DNA of 64,000 bases from JAFMKE01 sp037624485 (GCA_037624485.1 JASJJC010000009.1:290320-354319); one strand, 5' to 3'. Shown: positions 8,446 to 17,847, counted from the stretch's first letter. The notes: generated by a model not told the origin, from the sequence alone. Numbers and translations are program-made.

Positions 8446-9497
8446 TGGCGAACGAAGAAAATATTGAGTTAGAGGACAACTCCAGCGGCGATGAGTTGCT
8501 TAATAATATTGATCTTATTGTAGATAAGAATCAAAGCCCACTAAGAATTGATAAGTATATTATTACGCACAGTATTTTGGCAAGTCGATCTAAATTACAG
8601 GCAGGTGCAAAAGCAGGTGCTTTATTGGTTAATGGAGAAGCTGTGAAGTCAAACTATAAAGTTCGTCCGCTCGATAAAATTTCTTTTGTTTACCCCAAAT
8701 CGCAGCATACTGCAGATTTAACTCCAGAGAACATTCCGTTAGATATCGTTTATGAAGATGACGACTTAATGGTGATAAATAAACCAACAGGATTAGTTGT
8801 ACATCCAGGTGTTGGTAATACGAATGGAACATTGGTGAATGCATTACTATATCATATTCAAGATTTGCCTGGCCAAAGTAGAGAGCGCGCTGGGTTAGTG
8901 CATCGAATAGACAAAAACACATCAGGTCTTTTAGTGATAGCGAAAAGTGATGAAGCGATGAGTCACTTGGCTAAGCAATTTTTTGATCGGACAATCAATC
9001 GAAGATATCAAGCCTTAGTTTGGGGAGATTTTGATGAGGAAAGTGGTTCTGTTGAAGGCCATATTGGTCGCGATTTAAGAAATTCTAAAAATTATACAGT
9101 CTTCCCAAGAGGTGATTTTGGAAAACATGCCAAAACGCATTATCGAGTGTTAGAGCGATTTGCATACACCACCTTGGTTGAGTGCAAGCTTGAAACTGGA
9201 AGAACCCATCAAATTAGGGTACATATGAAGCATCTTGGGCATACCTTATTCAATGATGAGAAGTATGGTGGGGATCGAATTTTAAAGGGAACCATTTATT
9301 CTAAATACAAGCAATTTGTTCAGAATGCTTTCGAAATTTGTCCTCGTCAGGCTCTTCATGCTAAATCATTAGGATTTATTCATCCTACCTCAGGGAAAGA
9401 GATGTATTTTGAAAGTGAGCTACCCCAAGATATGCACCTACTTATTGAGAAGTGGAGGAATTATGCGCAAGTAATTTTCAACAAAAACATTGATTAG
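8445..9497 (+). CDS. rluD: RluA-family 23S rRNA pseudouridine synthase (RluD-like)
   Basis: A 350-residue enzyme that isomerises uridine to pseudouridine in structured RNA, most likely 23S rRNA positions in helix 69. An acidic N-terminal tail is followed by an S4 RNA-binding domain (about 30-90, LRIDKYI...ASRSKLQ...GALLVNG). The catalytic RluA domain has HRIDKNTSG (catalytic D156), and a later TGRTHQIRVHMKHLGH motif is also present. An S4 domain plus this motif set is typical of RluD rather than RluA. The substrate call is by family resemblance. Shares TAATG with the upstream isomerase gene. Confidence 0.87.
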   Translation: MANEENIELEDNSSGDELLNNIDLIVDKNQSPLRIDKYIITHSILASRSKLQAGAKAGALLVNGEAVKSNYKVRPLDKISFVYPKSQHTADLTPENIPLDIVYEDDDLMVINKPTGLVVHPGVGNTNGTLVNALLYHIQDLPGQSRERAGLVHRIDKNTSGLLVIAKSDEAMSHLAKQFFDRTINRRYQALVWGDFDEESGSVEGHIGRDLRNSKNYTVFPRGDFGKHAKTHYRVLERFAYTTLVECKLETGRTHQIRVHMKHLGHTLFNDEKYGGDRILKGTIYSKYKQFVQNAFEICPRQALHAKSLGFIHPTSGKEMYFESELPQDMHLLIEKWRNYAQVIFNKNID

Positions 9498-9567
9498 TTG
9501 TTTTTTGTAATACTCTAATGGAGCTTTTGTACTATCTTTAAATGGTTTTTTTACGTGTAAAAATTTA

Positions 9568-12156
9568 TTGATGAAAAAAGTATTTTTTTTTATATTTTGT
9601 AATCTCTTGCTACTAACTTCCTTAGCACAAGAGACTGTCGGTGGAAGTCCAGCTTCGCTGACATTAGAGTTAAATAAGCGTGTTCCAAACTATACGCTTG
9701 AAGCTTTGAATGTAGCTCAGCTATTGGCTGAAGATATAGAAAATGGTAAAAATGGTGTCCTTGAGCGTTCAGCAGTTATTCGACCAACAAATATTGACTT
9801 ATACAATCAAGGGGTTTGGACTGAGCTAGCAAACGGAGATAGAGTTTGGCGTCTTGTGATTCATGCGGTTAAAGCCAAGGCCATAACTTTGTTATTTAAA
9901 GATTTCCACTTACCATTAGGTGCTGAACTTTTTGTTTACAACCCCAGCTATACTCAAATTTTAGGTGCGTATACTTCCTTAAATAATCATGAGTCTAAAC
10001 AATTTACAACGGAGCTCATTTATGGAGAAAAATGTGTTTTAGAATATTATGAGCCCGCTTCTCAAAAGTGGAATGGGAATTTTGTAATCGAAGGAGTTGC
10101 GCATCTATATAAGGATGTTCCTTGGGGTACAGAAGTCCAAGGTTTTGACGATTCTGATGCTTGCGAAGTGAATGTTAACTGCAGCGAAGGAAGTGCTTGG
10201 CAGAATGAAAAGAAAGGAGTAGCTAGAATTTTTGTTGTTTCAGGTGGATCTGGAGGCTGGTGCACAGGCTCTTTAGTGAATAATACTAATCAAGATTGTA
10301 CGCCGTATTTCCTAACAGCCTATCATTGTAGTGAGGGTGCTTCAAGCTCCAATTTTAATAATTTTGTATTTTATTTCAATTACGAAGCGAATGCTTGTTC
10401 AAACCCTTCCAGTCAAAATTCAGTTATCAATAGTGCGGAATATTTCACTGTGACGGGGTGCAGTGTGATTTCTAGCAGTAACAATGGGGGTAGTTCAAGT
10501 TCTGATTTTATGTTGCTTGAGTTTAACTCAAATATTCCCTCCGCCCATGTTAATGATGTCTTTTACAACGGATGGGATAGAAATAATATTTCTACGCTTA
10601 CTAGTGATGGGGTGAGTATTCATCATCCTGCAGGAGATATCAAGAAAATATCAACTTACACGGCTTCACTATCAACCGGTAGTTGGAATGGAAGTGGCTT
10701 AGCTTCGCATTATGAAGTACGATGGGCTTCGACAGCCAATGGGCATGGAGTAACTGAGGGTGGGTCTTCCGGATCTCCCATTTTTAATGCGCAAGGTCTG
10801 ATAATTGGAACATTAACTGGTGGGGGTTCTTTTTGCACCTTTACTAGTGGTCGTGATGATTATGGAAAAGTTTCTTATCACTGGAATTCAAATGGAAATG
10901 CTAATAATCGAAGGCTAGATATCCACCTCGACCCTGCGGGTAATGGCTCAGCAACATCTCTTACTGGAGCTACGCAACCCTGCACAAACACAGTGATGTT
11001 AGACGCTTCCGTAGCTGTTATTTTGGAGCCAAGTGCGGATATTTGTGGAGCTAATTTTACGCCTCAAGTTACCTTAAGAAATGCAGGCACGGTAAACTTA
11101 AGTAGCTGCCAAATAAAATATCAGGTAACAGGGAGTGCATTGCAAACCTTTAATTGGTCGGGTAATTTAAGCTCAAATTCAACGGTAAATATTGATTTAA
11201 ATACTGTTGTCGCCTCACCAGGCACGAATACTTTTACAGCCTACTCGAACAATCCCAATGGCTCAAATGACCAGAACCCGAGCAACGATTCTAAGTCTGT
11301 AGTTTTTGATGCCATAGCAGGTGGATCATTGCCTATTTCACAAAACTTTCAAGGGACGACATTTCCACCAACAAATTATGACCGCTATAACGGTGATAAT
11401 GATGTAAGTTGGGAACGAACTAATAGTGCGGGATTTAATAGTAACGCCTCTATGTTTGTGGATAATTGGGATTATAATGCGGTAGGAGCTTACGATTGGT
11501 TTGTCTTGCCTTCAGTTGATCTAAGTGGTGTGTCAAACCCAACGCTTACATACGATCTTGCATACGCCTATTATGATGGGCAGCAAGGAGTTTTCTATGA
11601 CTCGTTATATGTGGCATATTCAATTAATTGCGGAACGAATTGGTCAGCACTTACTTATGAAGGAGGAGTCCAGTTGGCAACAGCTGGAGGTCAAAGCACA
11701 GAGTTTGAGCCAGATAATGGAGACTGGAATTCAGAGTCAGTGGATTTAAACATACCTGAACTTCAAGGTCAAGACAACGTATTGTTTGCCTTTGTATCAG
11801 TAAATGGCTACGGAAACAATTTGTATGTAGACAATATTAATATTCAAGTTGGATCTACCACAACTCCACCAGCAGGCACAGTGGCTATAAAGGAAGCTAA
11901 CTGGTTAAACAGTATTAGTTTGTACCCCAACCCGACTTATGAATATTTGCAAATTGATCTTTCACTTAAAAGCAAAGATGATATCCGTGTAGAAGTATTT
12001 AATACGCTGGGACAACTGATGATTCAAAAGGATTTGTTAGATTTTACATCGGGGGTTGAAACGATAAATCTACAGCAAGCTTCTTCTGGGGTTTATTATG
12101 TTCGAGTTTCTAATAATAGTGCATCAAAAATTGTTCGATTCTTGAAGAAAAATTAA
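9568..12156 (+). CDS. Secreted trypsin-like (lysyl endopeptidase-type) protease with T9SS tail
   Basis: An 862-residue exported serine protease. Order: signal peptide (1-20), N-terminal prodomain (to about 200), S1-family protease domain (about 205-470), CARDB-like module (about 480-585), MAM-like or choice-of-anchor beta-sandwich (about 590-765), and type A T9SS domain (about 785-862, SLYPNPTYEYLQIDL). The catalytic triad is visible: H253 in LTAYHCSEG, D313 in SSDFMLLEF, S401 in GGSSGSP. The domain resembles Lysobacter/Achromobacter lysyl endopeptidases more than classical trypsin, so Lys-specific cleavage is a guess. A hairpin terminator follows directly. Likely feeds extracellular protein breakdown together with the M1 peptidase at 37050. 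Confidence 0.85.
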   Translation: MMKKVFFFIFCNLLLLTSLAQETVGGSPASLTLELNKRVPNYTLEALNVAQLLAEDIENGKNGVLERSAVIRPTNIDLYNQGVWTELANGDRVWRLVIHAVKAKAITLLFKDFHLPLGAELFVYNPSYTQILGAYTSLNNHESKQFTTELIYGEKCVLEYYEPASQKWNGNFVIEGVAHLYKDVPWGTEVQGFDDSDACEVNVNCSEGSAWQNEKKGVARIFVVSGGSGGWCTGSLVNNTNQDCTPYFLTAYHCSEGASSSNFNNFVFYFNYEANACSNPSSQNSVINSAEYFTVTGCSVISSSNNGGSSSSDFMLLEFNSNIPSAHVNDVFYNGWDRNNISTLTSDGVSIHHPAGDIKKISTYTASLSTGSWNGSGLASHYEVRWASTANGHGVTEGGSSGSPIFNAQGLIIGTLTGGGSFCTFTSGRDDYGKVSYHWNSNGNANNRRLDIHLDPAGNGSATSLTGATQPCTNTVMLDASVAVILEPSADICGANFTPQVTLRNAGTVNLSSCQIKYQVTGSALQTFNWSGNLSSNSTVNIDLNTVVASPGTNTFTAYSNNPNGSNDQNPSNDSKSVVFDAIAGGSLPISQNFQGTTFPPTNYDRYNGDNDVSWERTNSAGFNSNASMFVDNWDYNAVGAYDWFVLPSVDLSGVSNPTLTYDLAYAYYDGQQGVFYDSLYVAYSINCGTNWSALTYEGGVQLATAGGQSTEFEPDNGDWNSESVDLNIPELQGQDNVLFAFVSVNGYGNNLYVDNINIQVGSTTTPPAGTVAIKEANWLNSISLYPNPTYEYLQIDLSLKSKDDIRVEVFNTLGQLMIQKDLLDFTSGVETINLQQASSGVYYVRVSNNSASKIVRFLKKN

Positions 12157-12178
12157 GACAGATATAAAACGAATTAAG

Positions 12179-12207
12179 AAAGGGAGAGCAGGATGTTCTC
12201 CCTTTTT
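12179..12207 (+). terminator. Terminator after the secreted protease gene
   Basis: AAAGGGAGA pairs with TCTCCCTTT across a loop of about 9 bases, followed by TTTTTG. Confidence 0.7.
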
Positions 12208-12246
12208 GTTTGAATTGGTTTCCACAAGCGTTAATATCATAGCATT

Positions 12247-12274
12247 TTGATATGATTGATGTCTTGTATATTTG
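12247..12274 (+). promoter_or_regulatory. Promoter directly upstream of purT
   Basis: TTG at 12247-12249, a 17-base spacer, then a perfect TATATTTG at 12267-12274. The ATG at 12279 follows only 4 bases later, so the transcript should start at or next to the start codon. The upstream in-frame ATG at 12252 lies inside this promoter and is therefore unlikely to be used. Confidence 0.65.
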
Positions 12275-12278
12275 TTCT

Positions 12279-13448
12279 ATGCAAAAGACAAAAATTTTAC
12301 TTCTGGGTTCAGGGGAACTGGGAAAGGAGTTAGTGATTTCCTTAAAACGATTAGGGGAATATGTCGTAGCCTGCGACAACTATGCGAATGCTCCTGCTAT
12401 GCAGGTTGCTGATGAGTTTGAAGTGTTTAATATGCTCGATGCAGCAGCACTTGATTCCATGGTTGAAAAGCATAATCCAAAACTCATTGTACCCGAAATT
12501 GAGTCCATTCGAACGGAACGATTTTTTGCATATGAGGAGCAAGGGTATAATGTGGTGCCAAGTGCAAGAGCTGCCAATTTTACGATGAATCGTAAGCTTA
12601 TAAGAGATTTAGCGGCCAAGGAATTGAACTTAAGAACTGCAAAGTACGCTTACGCAACAAACAAAAATGAGTTTGATACTGCAGTGCATGAAATTGGAAT
12701 GCCATGCGTTGTGAAACCTTTAATGTCTAGTTCTGGTAAAGGACAAAGTGTGGTTCGCTCCAAAGAAGACTTAGAAACGAGTTTCACTTATGCCATGGAA
12801 GGTAGTCGAGGTGATCTGAAAGAAATTATTATTGAAGCTTTCGTTGAATTTCATACAGAAATCACTCTATTAACGGTAACCCAAGAACAAGGTGAAACAT
12901 TGTTTTGTCCTGCTATTGGTCACAGACAGGAGAGGGGAGATTACCAAGAGTCTTGGCAGCCATGTATTCTTAAAGCTGAAGATATTGACGAAGCGCAAGA
13001 AATGGCTAAAAAAGTAACGGAGGCCTTGACCGGAGCCGGTGTGTGGGGAGTAGAATTTTTCATTTCGGATGAAGGCGTTTATTTTTCTGAGCTTTCCCCT
13101 CGTCCTCATGATACCGGAATGGTTACTCTGGCAGGTACACAGAATTTAAGCGAATTCGAACTGCATGCAAGAGCAATATTAGGATTGCCTATTTTAAATA
13201 TAAGCCTAGACAGAGCAGGGGTCAGTGCTGTTATATTGGCTGATGAAGAAAGTGATAAATGGCCAAAATTTTCAGGAGTTAAGCAAGCCTTAAATGCTCC
13301 GCAAGCTGACATCCGTTTGTTTGGCAAACCAAACACAAGAAAATACCGAAGAATGGGCGTTAGCTTAGTGTATGGAGAGAAGAACGCAAACGTAGAAAAT
13401 CTCCGTATTAAAGCACGAAATTTAGCAGATAAAGTCAAAGTAAACTAG
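12279..13448 (+). CDS. purT: Formate-dependent phosphoribosylglycinamide formyltransferase (PurT)
   Basis: A 389-residue ATP-grasp enzyme of purine synthesis. It uses formate and ATP to formylate GAR, an alternative to the folate-dependent PurN. Visible features: N-terminal nucleotide-binding LLGSGELGKEL, VPEIESIRTE, ATP-grasp signature KPLMSSSGKGQSVV, EAFVEFHTEITLL, and the C-terminal metal/ATP residues WGVEFFISD...FSELSPRPHDTGMVTL, all diagnostic for PurT. Length is normal. The ATG at 12279 (MQKTKILLLGSGE) is preferred because a strong promoter ends 4 bases before it. A single-gene unit; purC, another pathway gene, lies at 19.6 kb. Confidence 0.95.
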   Translation: MQKTKILLLGSGELGKELVISLKRLGEYVVACDNYANAPAMQVADEFEVFNMLDAAALDSMVEKHNPKLIVPEIESIRTERFFAYEEQGYNVVPSARAANFTMNRKLIRDLAAKELNLRTAKYAYATNKNEFDTAVHEIGMPCVVKPLMSSSGKGQSVVRSKEDLETSFTYAMEGSRGDLKEIIIEAFVEFHTEITLLTVTQEQGETLFCPAIGHRQERGDYQESWQPCILKAEDIDEAQEMAKKVTEALTGAGVWGVEFFISDEGVYFSELSPRPHDTGMVTLAGTQNLSEFELHARAILGLPILNISLDRAGVSAVILADEESDKWPKFSGVKQALNAPQADIRLFGKPNTRKYRRMGVSLVYGEKNANVENLRIKARNLADKVKVN

Positions 13449-13472
13449 AAAGTAGTTTAAGGAAAAAGCTTT

Positions 13473-13497
13473 TAGGCAGTCTTGCTTGTTGCCTTTT
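13473..13497 (+). terminator. Weak possible terminator after purT
   Basis: AGGCA / TGCCT with an 11-base loop is followed by TTTATTTTC. The stem is short, so this is tentative. Confidence 0.35.
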
Positions 13498-13584
13498 ATT
13501 TTCAGTTAACTAAGACAAGTGCAGAAAAATAGAATTTTCATATCTTTACACCTTATTCCATAAGCTTTTAAATTCGACCATAGC

Positions 13585-14616
13585 ATGAAACTGTGTAATC
13601 GTGTAGATAAAAGGGTACTTAAAGAACAAATTGCGAATAGCAATGTAAAACGAACCACCTTGTCGTTTTATAAATATGCCCAAATAGGCAATTCTCAATT
13701 TTTTAGAGATTATTTATTTATTCATTTCGATCAGCTAGGTGTCTTGGGTAGGGTGTATGTAGCAGATGAGGGAATCAATGCCCAAATTTCTGTTCCCGAG
13801 GAAAATATAGAGGCATTTAAACAAGATCTTGAAGACATTCTTTTCCTTCGTGGAATTCGACTAAATATTGCCGTAGAAAATAAGGATGATTCGTTCTACA
13901 AACTGGTTGTTAAAAATCGTACTAAAATTTTGGCGGATGGACTGGAAGATGTAAGTTTTGATGTGACTAATAAAGGCTTGCACCTTGGAGCTGATGAGTT
14001 TAATGATATCATCCAGCAAGACAATACCATTCTCATCGATATGAGGAATCACTACGAAACTGAAGTTGGACATTTTAAAGGAGCTGTGACTCCAGATGTT
14101 GACAATTTTAGGGAGTCCTTGCCATATATTGAAGAAGAGATCTTAAATGGAAACGAGGATAAAAATATTGTTATGTATTGTACCGGGGGTATTCGTTGTG
14201 AAAAGGCAAGTGCCTGGTATAAACATCGTGGATTTAAAAACGTTTATCAATTAGAAGGTGGTATTATTAAATACGCCCATGAAATCAAAGCAAAAGATAT
14301 GCCCAACCTATTCATAGGTAAGAATTTTGTTTTTGATGAAAGATTGGAAGAAGCGATTAGTCCTGAAGTAATAGCGAATTGTCACACCTGCGGCAACCCT
14401 TTTGATAGCCATTCGAATTGTGCGAATGTTGCATGTAATGTTTTATTTATTCAATGCGTCAGTTGTAAAGCTAAACTGGATAGATGCTGTTCGGAAGAAT
14501 GCCAATCCATACATGCATTACCAGAAGAAGAACAGAAAGTCCTAAGAAAGGGTGAAAAGTCTAAACGCAATGTATTCAAGAAGGGGCGAAGCGAAAAACT
14601 GATTTACAAAAAGTGA
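13585..14616 (+). CDS. trhO: tRNA uridine-34 hydroxylase TrhO (rhodanese-related)
   Basis: A 343-residue enzyme that makes 5-hydroxyuridine at the wobble position of certain tRNAs in an oxygen-dependent manner. An N-terminal acylphosphatase-like domain (about 25-115, GRVYVADEGINAQIS) precedes a rhodanese domain with the active-site loop CTGGIRCEKAS (C199). A C-terminal Cys-rich segment (CHTCGNPFD...CVSCKAKLDRCC) may bind zinc. The domain order and the YCTGGIRCEK loop match TrhO (formerly YceA). A TATCTTTA box lies about 37 bases upstream. It converges with kdsC with one base between the stops. Confidence 0.9.
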   Translation: MKLCNRVDKRVLKEQIANSNVKRTTLSFYKYAQIGNSQFFRDYLFIHFDQLGVLGRVYVADEGINAQISVPEENIEAFKQDLEDILFLRGIRLNIAVENKDDSFYKLVVKNRTKILADGLEDVSFDVTNKGLHLGADEFNDIIQQDNTILIDMRNHYETEVGHFKGAVTPDVDNFRESLPYIEEEILNGNEDKNIVMYCTGGIRCEKASAWYKHRGFKNVYQLEGGIIKYAHEIKAKDMPNLFIGKNFVFDERLEEAISPEVIANCHTCGNPFDSHSNCANVACNVLFIQCVSCKAKLDRCCSEECQSIHALPEEEQKVLRKGEKSKRNVFKKGRSEKLIYKK

Positions 14617-14617
14617 T

Positions 14618-15115
14618 TTAATGTGGATTGGAAAGCAACATTCGATTGATAAATACCCGATCGATAAACTCTCGAACACAACCTTGACCACCTTTCTTTT
14701 CTAGTACAATATTAGCTGCACTTTTCACTTCCTCTAAAGCATCACAAGGTGCTGCGGAAAGACCCACTCCTTGCATAATTCGCACATCATTAATATCATC
14801 GCCTATAAAAGCAACATCGTCAAAACTAAGGTCTAATTCATCCAGCCATCGTCCCAAAATTTCTAATTTGTCGTCATTACCAGCATAGCAGTACTTAACG
14901 CCTAACATAGCTGCTCGATGGTGCACAATTTTCTTGCTTATGGCAGCGCTTATAAATCCAACTTCAATGCCACTCTTTAAAAGATTTTTAATACCCATGC
15001 CGTCTTTAGTATTAAATTTTTTCATTTCGTCACCATTCTCACTGATGTAAATGCCTCCATCTGTTAGGGTGCCATCAACATCTAAAACTAGAAACTTAAT
15101 TTCATTGCTTTCCAT
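14618..15115 (-). CDS. kdsC: KdsC-type HAD phosphatase (Kdo-8-phosphate phosphatase)
   Basis: A 165-residue HAD phosphatase predicted to remove phosphate from 3-deoxy-manno-octulosonate-8-P in LPS inner-core synthesis. HAD motif I is LDVDGTLTDG (nucleophile D12, acid D14), motif IV is FIGDDINDV, and the C-terminal GGQGCVREFID is the tail signature of KdsC tetramers, where it reaches the neighbouring active site. Length is normal for KdsC. The next enzyme of the pathway, KdsB, is encoded at 48510. A related sugar-acid phosphatase is possible but less likely. Divergent from ftsX. Confidence 0.88.
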   Translation of the reverse strand: MESNEIKFLVLDVDGTLTDGGIYISENGDEMKKFNTKDGMGIKNLLKSGIEVGFISAAISKKIVHHRAAMLGVKYCYAGNDDKLEILGRWLDELDLSFDDVAFIGDDINDVRIMQGVGLSAAPCDALEEVKSAANIVLEKKGGQGCVREFIDRVFINRMLLSNPH

Positions 15116-15236
15116 ACACGCTAATATGCCATTATTTTTTTACAAATACAATACTAGACATTCCACAAGTAAAAAATCATTTAAATTTTATCAAAATTGG
15201 TCGATAGCCTAAGAATTTTATTAATTTCGCTTTGCA

Positions 15237-16109
15237 ATGAGTAGCCCGCAACAAAAGAGACCTAAAAAGTCTCGTCCAACGTACATTACGTCTATTATTA
15301 GTATTAGCTTAATTCTATTGGTATTAGGCCTTATTGCCACTTTTTTCATTCAATCTGCGCGATTGACTCAATCTGTGAAGGAGAATATGGCGGTTCAATT
15401 GGTCATCAAAGAGTCTTTAAATGAAAGTGATTGCCTGCAATATGCTAAACAATTAGAGGCTGAAGTATATGTGAAGAATGCAGAACAGGTGAGTAAGAAG
15501 GCTGCTGCAGAATTAATGATTGAGGATTTAGGCGAGGATTTTATTTCTACCATAGGTTATAATCCATTGCCAGATGCCATAATTTTACATCTTAATGCGG
15601 CCTATTCAAATAATGATTCTTTGGCCTGGATCAAAGATCAAATACTAGCGAGTAATAATGTAAGTGCGGTTAATTATGACGAAAATTTAACTGAGAATAT
15701 TACTAAATTCTCATCCAAAGTACTTATCGGGATGTTGGTCTTTTTGGCTTTATTGTTACTGATTAGTTTTATTATCATAGACAACACTATAAAACTAACC
15801 ATGTTTTCGCAACGATTTACCATTCGGAGTATGCAGTTGGTAGGGGCCAAAAAATGGTTTATTACTAAACCTTTTGTTTTACGAGCGATATTCAATGGGT
15901 TATTAAGTGCAGTGCTAGCCTCGTTGCTACTCTTGCTAGGGGTATATCTTTTTGAAGAGTATGTTATTAACTTAAATGTATTTACAAATTATCTTGATTT
16001 TGCAATGATTGGAGCATTCTTGGTCATCGTGGGCGTTGTAATATCTTTGATAAGTACGTACTTTGTAGTGCGTAAGTATCTTCGAATGAAATTAGATGAT
16101 TTGTACTAA
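15237..16109 (+). CDS. ftsX: Cell-division permease FtsX
   Basis: A 290-residue inner-membrane protein that, with FtsE, controls peptidoglycan hydrolysis at division. A short basic cytoplasmic N-terminus is followed by TM1 (about 17-38), an extracytoplasmic domain (about 40-160, PLPDAIILHL), then three more TM segments (about 162-185, 213-240 and 250-280) containing the MacB/FtsX-type RSMQLVGAKKWFI coupling stretch. No ftsE is adjacent. The gene leads ftsX-DUF3098-uppP with zero-base spacing and overlap, an arrangement I recognise from other Bacteroidota. A possible promoter is TTG at 15197-15199 with TAATTTCG at 15222-15229. Confidence 0.92.
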   Translation: MSSPQQKRPKKSRPTYITSIISISLILLVLGLIATFFIQSARLTQSVKENMAVQLVIKESLNESDCLQYAKQLEAEVYVKNAEQVSKKAAAELMIEDLGEDFISTIGYNPLPDAIILHLNAAYSNNDSLAWIKDQILASNNVSAVNYDENLTENITKFSSKVLIGMLVFLALLLLISFIIIDNTIKLTMFSQRFTIRSMQLVGAKKWFITKPFVLRAIFNGLLSAVLASLLLLLGVYLFEEYVINLNVFTNYLDFAMIGAFLVIVGVVISLISTYFVVRKYLRMKLDDLY

Positions 16110-16370
16110 ATGAAAACTATGAGTGGTAAAAAAGAATTGATATACGGAAAAATGAATTATATGCTCATCGGTTTTGGGGCTCTTTTAGTCATCCTAGGCT
16201 TTTTTCTAATGGCTGGAGGCGGCAATGAATTAGGACCGGATGGTTATGCTCATGAATTTGATGAGAGTATTTATAGTTTTAGAAGAATTACATTAGCTCC
16301 AATAGTCATATTACTTGGATTCATTTCGGTGGCCGTTGCCATTCTTAAAAAGTTTAAGCCTGCTGAGTAA
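16110..16370 (+). CDS. DUF3098 family small membrane protein
   Basis: An 86-residue protein with two transmembrane helices (about 17-36 and 61-79). The spacer contains GGGNELGP and YSFRRITLAPIVILLG, the DUF3098 signature. Found in Bacteroidota between ftsX and uppP, as here: it starts directly after the ftsX stop and its own stop overlaps the uppP ATG. Function unknown; the position suggests an envelope or division role. Start could be the ATG at 16110 or the ATG at 16122. Confidence 0.85.
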   Translation: MKTMSGKKELIYGKMNYMLIGFGALLVILGFFLMAGGGNELGPDGYAHEFDESIYSFRRITLAPIVILLGFISVAVAILKKFKPAE

Positions 16371-17170
16371 TGAATATCTGGCACGCAATTATTCTTGCAA
16401 TAATTGAAGGGATAACAGAGTTTTTACCTATTTCTTCAACAGGTCATATGATCATAGGTTCTTCCTTTTTGGGAATTGCTTCTAATGAGTATGTGAAAAT
16501 GTTTACAGTTGCTATTCAGTTTGGTGCTATACTTTCTGTGCTTGTTCTTTACTGGAGTAAGTTTTTACAATCAGTAGATTTTTACATTAAGCTAATCATT
16601 GCTTTTATACCCGCAGCTGTATTTGGTTTGTTGCTCAACGATTATATCGATGCGTTGTTAGATAATACTTGGGTTGTCGCAGTTATGCTTATTGCAGGTG
16701 GGGTGGTTTTATTATTTGTCGATCGTATTTTTGCTAAAAATGAAGCAGTTCAAGGTGAACAAGTTTTAAGCAATAAGAAGGCATTGATTATTGGGTTTTT
16801 CCAAGTAATTGCAATGATACCAGGAGTTTCTCGCTCTGCAGCAACAATTATAGGAGGTTTAACACAGCAATTAAATAGAAAGAATGCTGCTGAGTTTTCC
16901 TTCTTCCTTGCGGTTCCTACTATGTTAGCCGCAACTGGCTATAAAATGTTGCAATACCAGTTGGATATTGGGTTTTCACCGGGGGACATTCAAATATTGG
17001 CTTTAGGAAATATTGTAGCTTTTATAGTCGCATTAATTGCCATCAAAGGCTTTATTGGGTTCTTAACTAAATATGGTTTTAGGTTCTTTGGCTATTATCG
17101 AATCATTGTTGGAATTCTAATTCTAATTCTACTAAGTTTAGGTTTAATTACAGAAGCCAATCCAGTTTAG
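16370..17170 (+). CDS. uppP: Undecaprenyl-diphosphatase UppP (BacA)
   Basis: A 266-residue integral membrane phosphatase that recycles undecaprenyl diphosphate to the monophosphate carrier needed for peptidoglycan and O-antigen synthesis; overexpression gives bacitracin resistance. The two family signatures are present: EGITEFLPISSTGHM near the N-terminus (catalytic Glu and Ser) and GVSRSAATIIGGL (catalytic Arg) in the middle. About seven hydrophobic helices and a normal length. Its ATG overlaps the DUF3098 stop (TAATG), so it belongs to the ftsX transcript. Confidence 0.95.
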   Translation: MNIWHAIILAIIEGITEFLPISSTGHMIIGSSFLGIASNEYVKMFTVAIQFGAILSVLVLYWSKFLQSVDFYIKLIIAFIPAAVFGLLLNDYIDALLDNTWVVAVMLIAGGVVLLFVDRIFAKNEAVQGEQVLSNKKALIIGFFQVIAMIPGVSRSAATIIGGLTQQLNRKNAAEFSFFLAVPTMLAATGYKMLQYQLDIGFSPGDIQILALGNIVAFIVALIAIKGFIGFLTKYGFRFFGYYRIIVGILILILLSLGLITEANPV

Positions 17171-17232
17171 ATTTCTTCCATTTTCTTCTTTTAAACGAGG
17201 CTTTCTTCCGACCTTTATGTAAATTAAAGTTC

Positions 17233-17847
17233 ATGATGAGGTTACTCCCGCTTTTTATTGTTTTGTTTCTGCTTTTCGCTTGTAAAGCACCACCTAAATT
17301 ACCCGTTTACGGCAAGGAATATATTCAAACGGATAATGGATATGATACCATCATTAATAAGCTTGCCACATTTGAATTTATTGACCAAGCTGGAGAAGTA
17401 GTGAATAATGCTACATTTTCAGATAAGATATTTATCACTGATTTTTTCTTTACTTCTTGCCCGTCTATTTGTCCGGTTATGACCAAACAGCTGCTGCGGG
17501 TTCATGACGCATATCTTGAATATCCCGAAGTGACTTTTTTATCCCATACTATCGATCCGATTCGAGATAGCATTCAAAAATTAGCTGCTTATGCCAATAA
17601 GATCGGTGTTACTACAAATGAAAAGTGGCATTTTGTTACGGGTGAGAAGGATGCCTTGTACGGGATGGCCGAACATTACATGATTATAGCTTTTGCAGAC
17701 GATGAAGTGCCTGGTGGTTTTGAGCACAGTGGTTATTTTATCCTAGTGGATAAGGAGCAACAAATACGTGGATATTACGATGGTACATCTGAAAATGATG
17801 TAACCAAATTAATTGAGGATTTAGAGGTTTTGTTGGATGAGTACTAG
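17233..17847 (+). CDS. SCO1/SenC-family copper chaperone, lipoprotein
   Basis: A 204-residue thioredoxin-fold protein anchored outside the inner membrane. A lipobox LLFAC (C17) follows a short hydrophobic signal. The copper-binding set of SCO proteins is complete: CPSIC (C76, C80) and H165 in GGFEHSGYF. SCO proteins deliver copper to cytochrome c oxidase CuA or act as redox partners. The gene overlaps the downstream cytochrome c gene by 11 bases, which supports a role in terminal oxidase assembly. No oxidase subunit is visible in this window. Confidence 0.9.
   Translation: MMRLLPLFIVLFLLFACKAPPKLPVYGKEYIQTDNGYDTIINKLATFEFIDQAGEVVNNATFSDKIFITDFFFTSCPSICPVMTKQLLRVHDAYLEYPEVTFLSHTIDPIRDSIQKLAAYANKIGVTTNEKWHFVTGEKDALYGMAEHYMIIAFADDEVPGGFEHSGYFILVDKEQQIRGYYDGTSENDVTKLIEDLEVLLDEY

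Noticed and set aside
12252..12278. Earlier PurT start at 12252
   Set aside because: The codons overlap the promoter, and PurT proteins begin at the later ATG.
15237..17170. Idea that ftsX here forms a full FtsEX pair with the LolD-like ATPase at 55528
   Set aside because: The ATPase carries the LolD stretch LLPEFTALEN and is 38 kb away, so it is better assigned to lipoprotein release.
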